Source: Alnus glutinosa (taxonomy: Eukaryota; Streptophyta; Magnoliopsida; Fagales; Betulaceae). From it: a DNA stretch of 64,000 bases. The translations under genes were made by a program, and so were the position numbers. Location: contig NC_084892.1 in NCBI RefSeq assembly GCF_958979055.1, positions 24,702,001-24,766,000 of the forward strand. The letters run 5' to 3'. Under the pieces are notes generated by a model. It worked only from the letters and a program-made list of their open reading frames with translations. It ran no database searches and had not been told where the DNA came from. This document shows positions 12,695 to 23,275 of the stretch, one piece after another. Position 1 is the stretch's first letter; each line of letters opens with the position of its first letter.

Positions 12695-13010
12695 ATTCGG
12701 GACGGTTTGGGCCCAAACCGTCCAGAATTATTCGGGTATTCCACATAATCAATCCCAGACAGTTTGGGCCCAAACCGTCCGTAAATATATACGGACGGTT
12801 TTACTAAAACCGTCCGCATTTTCTTACGGACGGTTCACAAAGAACCGTCCGCAAATGATATTACCGACCCATTATCCTGGACGGTTTTAAACTATCTAGA
12901 AAAAACCGTCTGAACCTTTTTTCAGACGGTTTTTTTCTGATTTCTGAACGGTTTTAAAAAAAATGGGATTTCTGGACGGTTTTAAACCGTCCAGAAATCC
13001 TTTTTTTTTT
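12695..13010. repeat. Right subterminal repeat array of the CACTA element
   Basis: About 12 GACGGT/ACCGTC motifs occur, including two GTTTGGGCCCAAAC palindromes and a second, internal copy of the left-end motif ATGGGATTTCTGGACGG next to the true terminus. The T-run at 13001-13022 leads into the terminal repeat. Confidence 0.9.
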
Positions 13011-13033
13011 TTTTTTTTTTTTGTGTAGTGGAA

Positions 13034-13832
13034 GCTTCCCAAGCAATCTGTACCGATGGGAGTCGACGAATCCAAAAGTGTACAAGCCCATGAAGCCAAT
13101 TTCCTCACCATATTTTGCTATTTAAGCACTCATTTGGAGCAAGAGGAACTGGAATGGGTTGCAACGGTTGCACAGAAGATATGGTATCGGAGAAACCCAG
13201 TTGTTTTCGAAGGAGTAGTCTTGCCCCCTCTCTGCTTGTTGAAATGCACTACTAATGAGGTAGCAGAGTACCGGAAAGCTCAAGAAAATCCCAGGTCTAG
13301 GCCACCAGAGCCCTCTGCCAAACATACCTTGTGGACTCCGCCATCGTCAGGCCGGATCAAATTGAACTGGGATGCTGTTGTTGATCGGGGGAATAAGATT
13401 ATGGGGATAGGACTCATATCTTGTGACCACATGGGGATGGTGTGGGCCTCCAAATGCACCACTCTAGATTATATCACGGATCCTGCTCTGGCTGAGGCTA
13501 TTGCTTCTCGTAGGGGAGTGGAATTTTGCACTGAAATGGGCTTTCGGTCGATTACTATGGAGGGTGACGCCATGGAAATTGTATTGGCTCTCAAGAAAGA
13601 AGATGGGCACTCCAGCAAATATAGTTGTATTCTGAAGGATGCCCGGTTTAAGCTCTCAAATTTTCACTCTTGGGACATAGAGAAGCTAATGCAGCTACCC
13701 ATGAGCTTGCACTTTTGGCTGTAACTCAGCATCTCCACCATGTGTGGATCGACACGTATCCAATTAGCTTATCCGCAACTGTACGGAAAGACCAATGTAA
13801 TCTCATGAATTTATAAGATTTCGGATCCATTT
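13034..13832 (+). pseudogene. LINE RNase H (RVT_3) domain, C-terminal part of ORF2
   Basis: After the CACTA insertion the zf-RVT reading resumes. One open frame (13056-13724) contains the RNase H segment IKLNWDAVVDRGNK...GIGLISCDHMG, then AEAIASRRGVEFCTEMG and the catalytic-type MEGDAMEIV. A frameshift near 13677 moves the last 45 residues (HELALLAVTQHLHH...) to another frame. It is the 3' end of the LINE, and poly(A) follows. Confidence 0.88.
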
Positions 13833-14036
13833 CAAAAAAAAAAAAAAAAAAAAAAAAACACCAATTAACTTTACTACAACATTTAAAAGATGTCACATTA
13901 GAAAAACTAAAAAAGAAAACCAAGAAAAAAAAAATGTGAGAGAGAGAGAGAGACTCTCTCTCCCCCTTCTTTTCCTTTTTTCTTGGTTTTCTTTTTCTTT
14001 TTATTTTTTTTAAGATATAGGATTTTTTAAATGATG

Positions 14037-14522
14037 TCAGAGCATTCCTAGTAGCCTCATCAAAATAGTTTTTTAATTATTTTGGTTAGCCAATTTGATG
14101 AAAACACTAAAAAATCACTCACATCAGCCTCACCATTTTAACCAAAAAGTTTTGATGAGTGAAATTACTCACAAATTCTGATGAGTAATATTCACTCACC
14201 AACCCACTCACCAATTTTGTTTCACTTTTCTCTCTCACATGATCAGCACACTTTTTCTCTCATTTTCTTTTTCCATCTCCCATCTCTCTCACACGATAAT
14301 ATCCTTATTTCATGGATATGAAGGATTCTTTGTAAAAAGATTAAATAGAGAAATAATAAAGAAATATGAAAAAATATTATTTAAATGGAATAGTGATAAT
14401 AAATAGTTAAAATTGTGAGGCTGCTAGGAGAATTTTAAAAAAGTGGCTCACCAGAATAGAGAAAAGTGATTTTTAACTACTTTGATGAGTAAAATTTGAT
14501 GAGGCTATTAGGAATGCTCTGA
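14037..14522. mobile_element. MITE, family 1 copy 1 (TIR TCAGAGCATTCCTA...)
   Basis: An AT-rich 486-bp element whose ends are inverted: TCAGAGCATTCCTAGTAGCC on the left and its near-perfect reverse complement on the right. A homologous copy lies at 59951-60570 in the same orientation. No convincing target duplication was found, so the superfamily is undecided. There is no coding capacity. Confidence 0.82.
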
Positions 14523-15631
14523 GAAAGTTAATTGGTTCTTATTCAATGGCATGTACACGTGTCAACATTTTATTGAATATAATATGGCCATCCACGTACT
14601 TATCATTATTCACCGTTAAAAAATCATAAAGAGAGAGTGATTTGATAAGGGCACATACCATAATATGGCTAGTATTTTCTAGTTAACTCCCAGTTAGTTA
14701 ACGTGGAAAATTTTGATTTAACTTTCAAATTAATTCTAGCAGTTTACAAGATCCCTTGAAACTTATTTACAGGGTAAACGAGGCACACGGAATTTAATTA
14801 ATCTTTTATTTAAATTTTCAGGGTGGTACATCTACTGTCTAAAGCAACAAAATCAAACCCATACAGTCACATTACGCCCTTTAAATAGCCCAAACGACTC
14901 TTACAATAATTAAACAACGATCAAACATACAAGAATATGGTTGCAACAGTATGGACTTACGGAGAAAAGACAATACAACGACAACGAACACAATAACAGA
15001 TCATCATACTAACCTTATGGGGCTTAAAAACCTCGAAGTACATTCTTGAACTGATGAAACAACGGTTTTATCTTTACCCCAGCACTCCAGCATCCTCTGG
15101 GAACCCTGGAATTCATGCAAATAGGTTGAGAGAAGATTAATGATGAATATAAAAACTTCACATTCGTAGTAGGGCTTCAAAAACCCTAAAATCGCATCTG
15201 GTCTTGAGATGATTGATCTTGAAAAAATGAGGATTGATCCTTAGTGTTTCTGGGCCCCTAGGATCGATCCTCTCTTGAGGACGATCAATAATCCTCCATG
15301 TTATATATAAACTGACCAGAATGTCATTTCGAGTCTGAAACTCGTCCCGCTCTTGCCCAACTTGATTCCAACTGACTCTAGGGTTCAAATTAGTTTGTCT
15401 CCTAACTACATTACACCTTATTTATTTATCATGTGTGTGGAAGGCTTGAGCTCACTTCTTCGATTGATATGTTCAAAAGCTTGATCATAGTCTCATAAGA
15501 CAAGGATCTGATACAAAAGGTTATTGAACAACATTGAGCAGTCCTAAGAGAGGAGGCACTACAGTTAAAAGGAGAAGAAAAAAGGAGTTCACAAGACCAT
15601 TTGAGCTCGAATCCTAGCGTTAGTCGATGAT
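14523..15631. other. Intergenic; possibly decayed retroelement sequence, no gene seen
   Basis: Nothing with protein motifs was found. Part of the right half (about 15400-15630) may be the internal 5' region of the Copia element whose LTR follows. The GGATCGATCCT-like palindromic bits near 15230-15290 are unexplained. Confidence 0.4.
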
Positions 15632-15643
15632 TCTGATACCATC

Positions 15644-15949
15644 TGTAATTAAATAGAGAATAAAAGAGGAAGAGGAAGAAATAAAAAAAAAAATTAAAAA
15701 AAAAATAAAGACAAAATATTTACGAGTGAATCGGTATTAGACACTTACGTTCAATACTAGAGAAGAGCCCGATAGAGCTACATTGTGTTCTTATTAATTA
15801 ATCTAACTGTGTACAAGACTCTATTTATAGAACTTACAACTATTTGAATAATTTTAAATTTAATATAATCCTAATAAAATCTTTTCAGTTAAAATAAACA
15901 AATCATCTTTTCTCACAAATCATTTCTTTCCTTAGCTTAAACTCCAACA
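15644..15949 (-). mobile_element. Ty1/Copia 5' LTR (minus strand) with primer-binding site
   Basis: Read on the minus strand, the LTR starts TGTTGGAGTTTAAGC and ends TTACA (306 bp). It contains a TATAAATAGA-like box (plus-strand coordinates about 15818-15828). The expected Met-tRNA primer site TGGTATCAGA lies just inside the element, at plus-strand 15632-15641. This is the usual LTR-PBS arrangement of plant Copia elements. I see no gag or pol downstream and no second LTR, so only the 5' end survives. Confidence 0.8.
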
Positions 15950-16349
15950 CTAGTAGGTGGTAGGATATTTTTTATAGGCCGGCATTCCGACAATGATGCC
16001 ATAGAAAATTGAAATAATGATATATGAAAATGGGGTTTAGGCATGTCATATCACATAATATTGAATGTATTGTGGGATATATATTAGTCCCGCTAGCAAT
16101 CATTTTGTCTGACTTCTATATTCCACTAATCAATATATTCACATGCATTTTTCCCTGTCAACAGATCACAAAACGTTTAAGGATTCTATTTTATAAGCTT
16201 TCTCCTGACTTGTGGGAAGACCAATTTAGAAATCAGTGAAAGTTAGAATAAGCTAAGAGACCCATTTAAAAGTGTTATTTCTCTTGCATGTTGTGGTGAG
16301 CCAGAAGCTTCTCTAACCTATATATCATGGTAATGAAACCTACTTGAGA

Positions 16350-16353
<4 letters not shown>

Positions 16354-16419
<66 letters not shown>
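16354..16419. repeat. (AT)n microsatellite
   Basis: Pure AT dinucleotide run of about 65 bp. Confidence 0.95.
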
Positions 16420-16421
<2 letters not shown>

Positions 16422-17384
16422 CTCCAATGATGGATCCAAGGGGTCAAGGGCATCTCAATTCTAAATAGAACATGCAAATTCGTTATCATAATTAATAAAA
16501 TTATATATAGACGAAGAGAGTGGACATACAAAGAACTAGTGCATGTGGTCCAAGTCGTTAATTAATTTGGAGCAAACATATATAATTTACCAGATCGAGA
16601 TGCAGGCCGAAATACCTTGAAAATTTTGGCCCAATTATCAAAACGAAAAATCAGATCTATATATAACGCTGTTTGGTCATCTTATTATATGCAATATTAT
16701 TGGTGACGTTCAGATATCCCGGGCTTTGGTCCAGAATTTTAGGGATCGATTTCAGATAAGAAATTCTAGAAAATCCCGGTCCTTTTCCTCTCTCTCATCC
16801 ATTGCTAGACTGGGGAAGAAAAAGAAAAAATAAAAAATAAAAAGAAAAAAGAAAAGAGACAAGAGACAAGAGCATGATATGATGTTGATAATTGGACTGC
16901 CCTGAAATGGACATGAGATTTTTAATTATGGTTGCGCCAAAAATATATAAAATCGAGCCAACTTATCTTACTGTCTTTAATGTCACATGGCTGTCTTGTT
17001 ACTGGCTTACTGGCTACTGCCTTCATTAGCCCACATGCCTCTTGAGCAAGGCTGTCCCCACTATTAAAACCACCAAGAGGCTATATATCTACATTAATGC
17101 ATGCATCCTTCACTCAATGGGATGCCTCGTAAAATTATTGAAGTTTACTTTTCTTAAAACAAAAGAAAAAAACTAAAGGGGTATTATAGCAAGATATATG
17201 GTGTCTTCAAACTCAAGGTTTGAATGAACTTTAAATATGAATAATTAATCTCCTAAAGTATTTATCAATAGAATTATAATACAAAATATAGTTAGATTTG
17301 ATCTTAAATTGCGCGCATATATATATATATATGATTACAAATGAAAATTAAGGCTAAATATGATAAAAATAAAAAATATAAACA

Positions 17385-17388
<4 letters not shown>

Positions 17389-17462
<74 letters not shown>
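17389..17462. repeat. (AT)n microsatellite
   Basis: Pure AT dinucleotide run of about 74 bp, the longest in the window. Confidence 0.95.
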
Positions 17463-17467
<5 letters not shown>

Positions 17468-18040
17468 AAATCTATAAAATCTAATCTAAACTATAAAATT
17501 CTTCTCCATTTCATCTATTTTATACTAATTACCTTAACCTTAATAATTTGCCCACGTTAATAATGTACACCTGTGTTGCACGGAGGGGAAGGCGAGCCAG
17601 AGCCTAGTCTAAAAGTCAACTAGAATCTGAGAAAATTTCCACTCAATCATTAATTTGCACAAACATCAACACACAACATTGATGAGAATCCGACGCTTTA
17701 GAAACACCCACAACCACCACAGGCATGTTCCTGCATCTGTATAACAAACTTCCTACAAAAATACAAACCATTCATCTTCGTCATAATAAGTATCACGGGC
17801 TCTCCTAAAATTATCGTCAACCCCTTCAAATTATGCTTAAAATCAAGATTAGCCGAAACCATCGCGGCAAAAATAGACACGACAGCAGAGGAGCCAAATC
17901 CTGACTTGTAGAAATTGATTTTACATAATCCACAAAAAAAAAATATATATATATATTATTTTTTTTTAATTTTTTTTATAGATAATCCACAAAAGATTTG
18001 TCTTTTAGTAAAGTATTCTACGAGTTAATGTATTGTTTGC

Positions 18041-18535
18041 TTGTTGGAGCAAAAGAAGAAGACAAAAGAAAGCAAAAGAGCAAGTCAACCGTCCACCCTT
18101 CCTTCCCATTGGCTTCGTTCGCTAAGGTCTAAAAAGGCCACCAATGGAACGCCCAAAAGCAGAGACCTTTTCTCTCGTGAATCAGAGAGTGACCCAAGGC
18201 AAAAAGTTGCACCAAAAATCCATTTCGAGTCAATGCCCAAGCACTTCAATCTGCGTTAAAGAGAAAGTGGGTGATCTCTTCCGTTCTCGATTTGCTTTCT
18301 ATTTTATTCTATTTCGTTCATTCTTGTTGCGTATTTGCTACTTTTACGGAGTCTTTTCACAGAAGACTCGGATTGTTGGCAAATTTCCAACAATCTTAAA
18401 TCATTTATTAAAAAAAAAAAAAAAACTTGCTTTGGATCTGTGTTTCTTAAAAGGGTTAGTTCGGTTTTCTCTGAATTTCAAAGTTTCTTTTGTATCTGAA
18501 AGTCTTTGTGAGAGTTCTGAGAGGATCTGTTTTGG
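18041..18535 (+). promoter_or_regulatory. Probable 5' leader of the RLCK gene
   Basis: This region precedes the ATG at 18536 without an intervening gene. It contains CT-rich leader-like stretches and an A-run at 18411-18425. The transcription start cannot be placed from the sequence. Confidence 0.4.
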
Positions 18536-21451
18536 ATGGGGGCTTGCATAAGCAATCGGATTAAGGCTGTGACTCCTCATACAGGTAGCTTTCGTTTTGT
18601 TCCATTTTGTTCTCGTTATGGTATTTTTTGTTTAAAAAAAAAAAAATTGTTTTTCGGTGCTTGATTGAGCTCAATTTGACTTAAGATGTTAATTTTACTA
18701 TCTTGATTGCCTTTAGCTTGCTAAATTAGCTGCCTTGTGGCAATATGTAAGTTTCAAGTTTGTCTTTGTTTACATAAACATGCATGGCTTGTTTAAATTG
18801 TTCAAACAATTTTGGATAAGATTTTAATTTAGTGGTAAATGATCTGCGTCTGATCTTTTGGTTTCAATTTGAATAAATTTTCTTGAATGAATAAACTTTT
18901 GTGAGAGTAATACCTCTCAGGAATGGGATGCTTTGAAATTGCAGAATAAATTGTTTAATTTCCTCATGATGTACTTGTTGCACAACTGCAGTACCATAAG
19001 CTTCCTGACAATTATTCAAACACTAAAACTACTATCTTTAGATGATGCTTGGATGAATTTTGTATTGCTTTTGAGGGATTTTGTTTTCCAAAACATTATT
19101 ATGATTGGGGGTTCGTGTTGGAAAACAGTTTTGATGATTAATAATGGGAATGTTGCGTGTTTTGGTGCATAAAAGCTTTTGTCTCAATGGCTTTTTTGTA
19201 GGGTTTAATTCAAAAAATGTGAGCAGAGATGGGAATTACTTGAGTAGTTCAAGTAGCAAATTCTCATTGGCTTCCGTACCCATGACTCCTAGGAGTGAGG
19301 GTGAGATCTTGGAGATCTCCAATTTGAAGAATTATGGCTTCAGCGAACTCAAAATGGCTACAAGAAACTTCCGCCCTGATAGTGTATTAGGAGAGGGTGG
19401 GTTTGGTTCAGTTTTTAAGGGGTGGATTGATGAGCATTCACTTACAGCTACCAGGCCTGGGACTGGCATAGTGATTGCTGTGAAGAGGCTCAACCAAGAA
19501 GGGCACCAGGGTCACAAGGAATGGTTGGTGAGTATCAGTTCCCTTCTTAGTTCTTTATTCGTTTTTTGGTGAGTGCATTTTCTTGCTTTGGGAAATTGAA
19601 TGTTATGAATGTAGGCCAGAATTGCAAGTTTCATTCAGGGGAACTTTGTTATATAAGGATGTTTTGGGAAGTAGGTATTTATAGGATATCGCCCATTTCA
19701 CCTTAATATAATTGACTAGGTCAAGCAGCCAATTCAATTGAGATTGGCCGTCCATACTTTTTGTGGGAACTTGTTAGATTGGCAAGATTGCAACTTGCCA
19801 AACGGCACAACAATTAGAAAATTCTTAATGAACATTAGTTGTTTTTTGTTGTATTGTTGGATATACAGGCAGAAATCAACTATTTGGGGCAGTTGCATCA
19901 TCCTAATCTTGTCAAGTTGATGGGTTATTGCTTAGAGGATGACCATCGGCTTCTGGTATATGAGTTCATGCCCAAGGGAAGCATGGAAAATCATCTATTT
20001 CGAAGTGAGTTCTTTATATCTCCTTTAACGAACAACCCGTTATTAAACAACAAACTTCAAGTTTTTTATTCGTTTTTTTTTTCTTTAAGATATGCATATT
20101 GTAATTGTGACGCTAGATAATTGTTGAAGCAGGGGGTTCACACTTCCAGGCACTTTCATGGAGCCTCCGAATGAAAATTGCTCTTGATGCTGCAAAGGGA
20201 CTTGCTTTTCTTCACAATGCTGAATCACAAGTTATATATCGTGACTTTAAGACTTCTAATATCCTGCTTGATTCGGTATGTAGTTTGGCTAGGCTGTTTG
20301 ATCAAATTTTCTGGATAACTTTTATAATTCAATCAGACTTATTTTCTGTCATGCTGCCTCTTTTGCTTTGAATTCGCAGGATTACAATGCAAAACTGTCT
20401 GATTTTGGGCTGGCAAGGGATGGGCCAACTGCTGGTAAAAGTCATGTCTCTACCAGGGTTTTGGGAACCTACGGATATGCTGCTCCAGAGTATCTAGCCA
20501 CAGGTACTCTTTCAATATGTATCCTTCTTCAATAAAGTCATGTTTTTATGTGAACTCGAACTCCACTCCAAACCTGAATTTCTGTGTGAAATAAATAGTA
20601 ATATACTTTTTCATTATACCATTAGAAGGCTTTTTAGAGCGCCTTTATTTTGAGAGTTTTATTTTATTTATTTATTGTATGAATGCTTTTATTTTGAGAG
20701 TTGCAAAGTGTATTAGTACATTTCTACTCAGAAATGCTCAAACCTGTTTAATTATTAGAATTACTTTCCACCAAGTGCTTTTGTACAAATGTACGAATTA
20801 CCAGCCTTCTCTAATGGTTTGTTTTGATGATCTTGCCACGAGCACTCCAGGAAGGAGGGATGAAAGTTAATTTTTGGTTTGTTGAATTAGCTTGGTCAGG
20901 TTTTGTAACAGTACTACATGGCTGCATTACTGATGTATTGATATGTTCAAAACTGAAACAATGTATTTTGTGTCCTGATGATTAATTGCATGCTTTATTG
21001 GATAGGTCATCTGACTGCCAAAAGTGACGTATATAGCTTTGGAGTCGTACTTCTAGAAATTTTATCTGGCCTTCGAGTCATAGACAAGAACCGGCCATCT
21101 GGACGGCAGAACCTGGTGGAGTGGGCAAAACCTTACCTGAACAAAAAACAAAGGATTTTCCGTGTTCTAGATGTTCGTCTCGAAGGTCAGTACTCACTGG
21201 ATAGCGCCCAAAAGGCAGCTAACCTTGCACTTCAGTGCCTTGCTGTGGAAGCCAGGAACAGGCCCAACATGGATGAGGTGGTAACAGCATTGGAGGAGCT
21301 TCAGGTCACACCAAAAACTGATGAAAAAGAGCCCCATGTAAATGGTCATAGCCTTTCCAATGGAATGCCTGTCTCCTGCAGAGATTCCGTGAAGGAGGAT
21401 TCAAAATTCACTGTTTACCCAAGGCCTTCTGCTAATCTAGTTAATCCTTAA
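18536..21451 (+). CDS. Receptor-like cytoplasmic kinase, RLCK-VII/PBL family (APK1B-like), 407 aa
   Basis: Six exons, each with GT/AG borders, join in one frame: 18536-18584, 19202-19527, 19869-20004, 20133-20275, 20380-20503, 21006-21451. The product is a serine/threonine kinase of the plant immune and growth signalling type that acts below cell-surface receptors. The start is set by MGACISNR, an N-myristoylation signal (Gly2) with a palmitoylatable Cys4, so it should sit at the plasma membrane. The glycine loop GEGGFG is at residues 80-85, the ATP-binding lysine at 111, the catalytic loop YRDFKTSN at 206-213 (Tyr replaces His of HRD, usual in this family), DFG at 226-228 and APE at 253-255. 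A Ser/Thr-rich linker precedes the kinase domain. The tail ends in YPRPSA, as in APK1B-like proteins. I saw no damage. The exact Arabidopsis orthologue within the clade is not settled. Confidence 0.96.
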
Positions 21452-21950
21452 GGCATGGAAAAGTTTTTTATGTAGCTGATTTATCTTTTCTATTTTGAAG
21501 GAGTCTTGGCAGGGTTTGGACAGAGTTTCAGGATTCAAGCATACACCATTACAATGTTTCTTTTGAACATTGTACAGTTTTTTGCTTTTGTATATGTACT
21601 AGAGCTAGCTTTGAATTGTTTTCTGCTTTACACTTAGAAGCCTGAAAGGCCCCTCAATCTAATATCTGGTTCCAGGAATGTGTTTGATGATGATTGAAGC
21701 CAGCGTTGATGTGTAAATTAGAATTGAGTCTTAGTTTTTTCTGGGAATGAAGTGGTCATGTTTGTTGTGGTGGGCTTGGAGATATGTGATGCAGTGGAAG
21801 GTGCGGATAACAAGAGTGATGCACGATAGCTTCAAAGGTTTTAAAATCCACCATAAATATAATAGGAATTCACCAGGAAAATCCTCAGAATCCACCAGGA
21901 AAATCGAGAGAAACTCTTGATAAATTTTATTCAGTGAATCCTAATTAAAA
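21452..21950 (+). other. Probable 3' UTR and downstream flank of the RLCK gene
   Basis: No further coding sequence. T-rich stretches typical of plant 3' UTRs occur up to about 21760. No canonical AATAAA dominates. Confidence 0.4.
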
Positions 21951-21955
21951 AGGTG

Positions 21956-22461
21956 TGTTGATGCAGTTTTCAGTCCGGTGACGTGGCAGCCTCAAATTCA
22001 CTCCTTCACCTATAACCTGCAGTACAGCAAAGGCCCGTTGGGGGTGGGCCGGCGGAGCATCCTCCGACACCCCAATCAGTAGGGAGAGTGAGAGGAGAAG
22101 AATCATATGAAAAAATCTGTTACCTCTTTGACCGTTATATGTATATATATGGGCCTCTCTTCCCAATTACTGATGCGTGTAGAAGAAGTTAAATTGTTGA
22201 TTGTGCAATATGAATAGTGACCAATTATGGTGTTCTGACGCCCAGTGAGATGTGCATATTTTAGGCGTGGAGTTCCGTACTAACACCTGATATGATTTTT
22301 GACTTGATTTGACTGAGTTATCAAGTGCTGGAGATCCTAATAAATGCTGAGGATCTTAATTATACCCGACCTGTGCCTAACCTAAGCGTACAATTCGGGT
22401 GCCTGTTCCGAGGGCGCACAATCCGAGCCCACCTGTCCTAGGGGATAATAATTCCCCAACA
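21956..22461 (-). mobile_element. Ty3/Gypsy-like solo LTR
   Basis: On the minus strand it starts TGTTGGGGAATTATTATCCC and ends CATCAACA (506 bp). A TATA box (ATATATATACATATAA) lies at about 22134-22150. It is followed by the 'TGATTGGGGTGTCGGAGG' block that marks the R/U5 region of many plant Gypsy LTRs. The flanks AGGTG (21951-21955) and AAGTG (22462-22466) match at 4 of 5 bases, consistent with an aged target duplication. No internal coding region adjoins, so it is a solo LTR. It lies about 500 bp downstream of the kinase stop codon. Confidence 0.75.
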
Positions 22462-22809
22462 AAGTGTATAGCATGCATTTATAATTCCTAATGAACATGA
22501 ATTCTTTAAAACATTCTAAATCAACTAAAACTCGTAAACTAAAGAAAAAGTGTCCTAAAAGTCTCTAGTTTTGCTTTTGCGACAAAAAAATTGACCGAGT
22601 TTCTAATTTTGGCAATTAAAGTTTTGAGTTTTGTTCGAGTGATAAATAGGTCATTTCGTCAAATTTTTCGTCTAGTTTTTAACGGGAAACTCATCACCTA
22701 TTTTATTATTCAAGTCAGACCAATAAAAATGTAACACACGTATCTAGATATACACTAGCCTACCATGTACCCAATTGCCTCCAAACATTTTAAAAAATAA
22801 AATAAGAAA

Positions 22810-22876
22810 GAAGGGTGGAGATCTACCCCCATTGCCACCCTCCACCCCATAGAGAGAGGCAATGAAGGATGGTTTC
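22810..22876. repeat. GC-rich palindromic repeat island, left part
   Basis: Short CCACCCC/GGGGTGG-type runs, continued at 23103-23275 on the other side of the Cassandra LTR. Confidence 0.6.
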
Positions 22877-23102
22877 TATGGCATCCCACATCGCCTAAGT
22901 ATGAGAATGGGGATGTACTTATATTTATATTCGCACCCTTCTTGAAACAACGCGTTTTAAAGCCGTGATGGCTATGAACCCATCAGAACTCCATAGTTAA
23001 GCGTGTTTATGCTAAAGTAGTGTTAAGATGGAAGACATCTTGGAAAGTTTGATTCATGGGAACCAAAAGTAAACAATATTGTGTTAGGATTGGGTCATTA
23101 CA
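22877..23102 (+). mobile_element. Second Cassandra solo LTR, diverged
   Basis: 226 bp with the same design as the copy at 2771: 'GGCATCCCACATCGCC' near the start, a 5S-rRNA-like centre ('CATCAGAACTCCATAGTTAAG', 'AAAGTAGTGTTAAGATGG') and a TTACA end. The flanks GTTTC (22872-22876) and GTTTT (23103-23107) match at 4 of 5 bases. The first bases read TATGGC rather than TGTGAC. It is more diverged than the first copy and so probably older. Confidence 0.87.
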
Positions 23103-23275
23103 GTTTTGCCCCCACAGAAGGGCAGTGGGGGTAATTCCCCCTACATGGAGATGGCTTCACTCCCTACCCACCTCTAAAGGGGTGGAGCCACCCCCGTTGA
23201 GAGCATGGTGAGGGTAACTTCACCCCCGCCCAACTCAACATGGGTAAAAATCTACCCCCACAATGGTGTGCAAAG
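23103..23275. repeat. GC-rich palindromic repeat island, right part
   Basis: Repeated GTGGGGGTA/TACCCCCAC-like units, the continuation of the island at 22810-22876 into which the Cassandra element inserted. Confidence 0.6.

Larger units (their letters stand above)
3618..13030 (+). mobile_element. CACTA (En/Spm) DNA transposon, 9.4 kb, with 3-bp TSD
   Basis: The left end starts CACTACAAAAAAAATGGG at 3618. The right end finishes in TTTGTGTAGTG at 13030. The 3-bp target duplication is GAA (3615-3617 and 13031-13033). Removing the element rejoins the LINE zf-RVT domain. Both ends carry dense subterminal repeats with the core GACGGTT/AACCGTC. Inside are two transposase-type gene regions on the plus strand: a TNP2-like gene (about 6.2-9.75 kb) and a TnpA-like gene (about 9.93-11.73 kb). 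Both are damaged or interrupted, so the copy is probably not autonomous. It is younger than the LINE it sits in. Confidence 0.97.
2292..13858 (+). mobile_element. Decayed L1-type LINE (RT - zf-RVT - RNase H), split by Cassandra and CACTA insertions
   Basis: LINE ORF2 pieces lie in order on the plus strand. The reverse transcriptase motif RQGDPLS..YLFILCAE is at about 2297-2345. The zf-RVT zinc-binding region (CPMCGKEVETSGHSLWWCE) is at about 3565-3617. An RVT_3-type RNase H domain is at about 13350-13720. A poly(A) tail at 13833-13858 closes the element. Without its two insertions the visible LINE is about 1.9 kb and lacks the N-terminal half of ORF2. It is dead: the FADD-type catalytic box reads FTND near 2440, and stops and frameshifts are present. 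The 5' side abuts the LTR-like sequence, so no LINE target duplication can be seen. Confidence 0.9.
15950..18040. other. Intergenic region with two long AT repeats
   Basis: AT-rich with no coding motif. Holds (AT)n tracts at about 16354-16419 and 17389-17462 and a minor one near 17320. The right end leads into the kinase promoter. Confidence 0.6.

Noticed and set aside
17360..17560. 66-codon frame of Ile-Tyr repeats (also 16340-16531)
   Set aside because: Translation of (AT)n microsatellites.
21945..22166. 73-codon minus-strand frame
   Set aside because: Lies inside the Gypsy solo LTR and has no domain.
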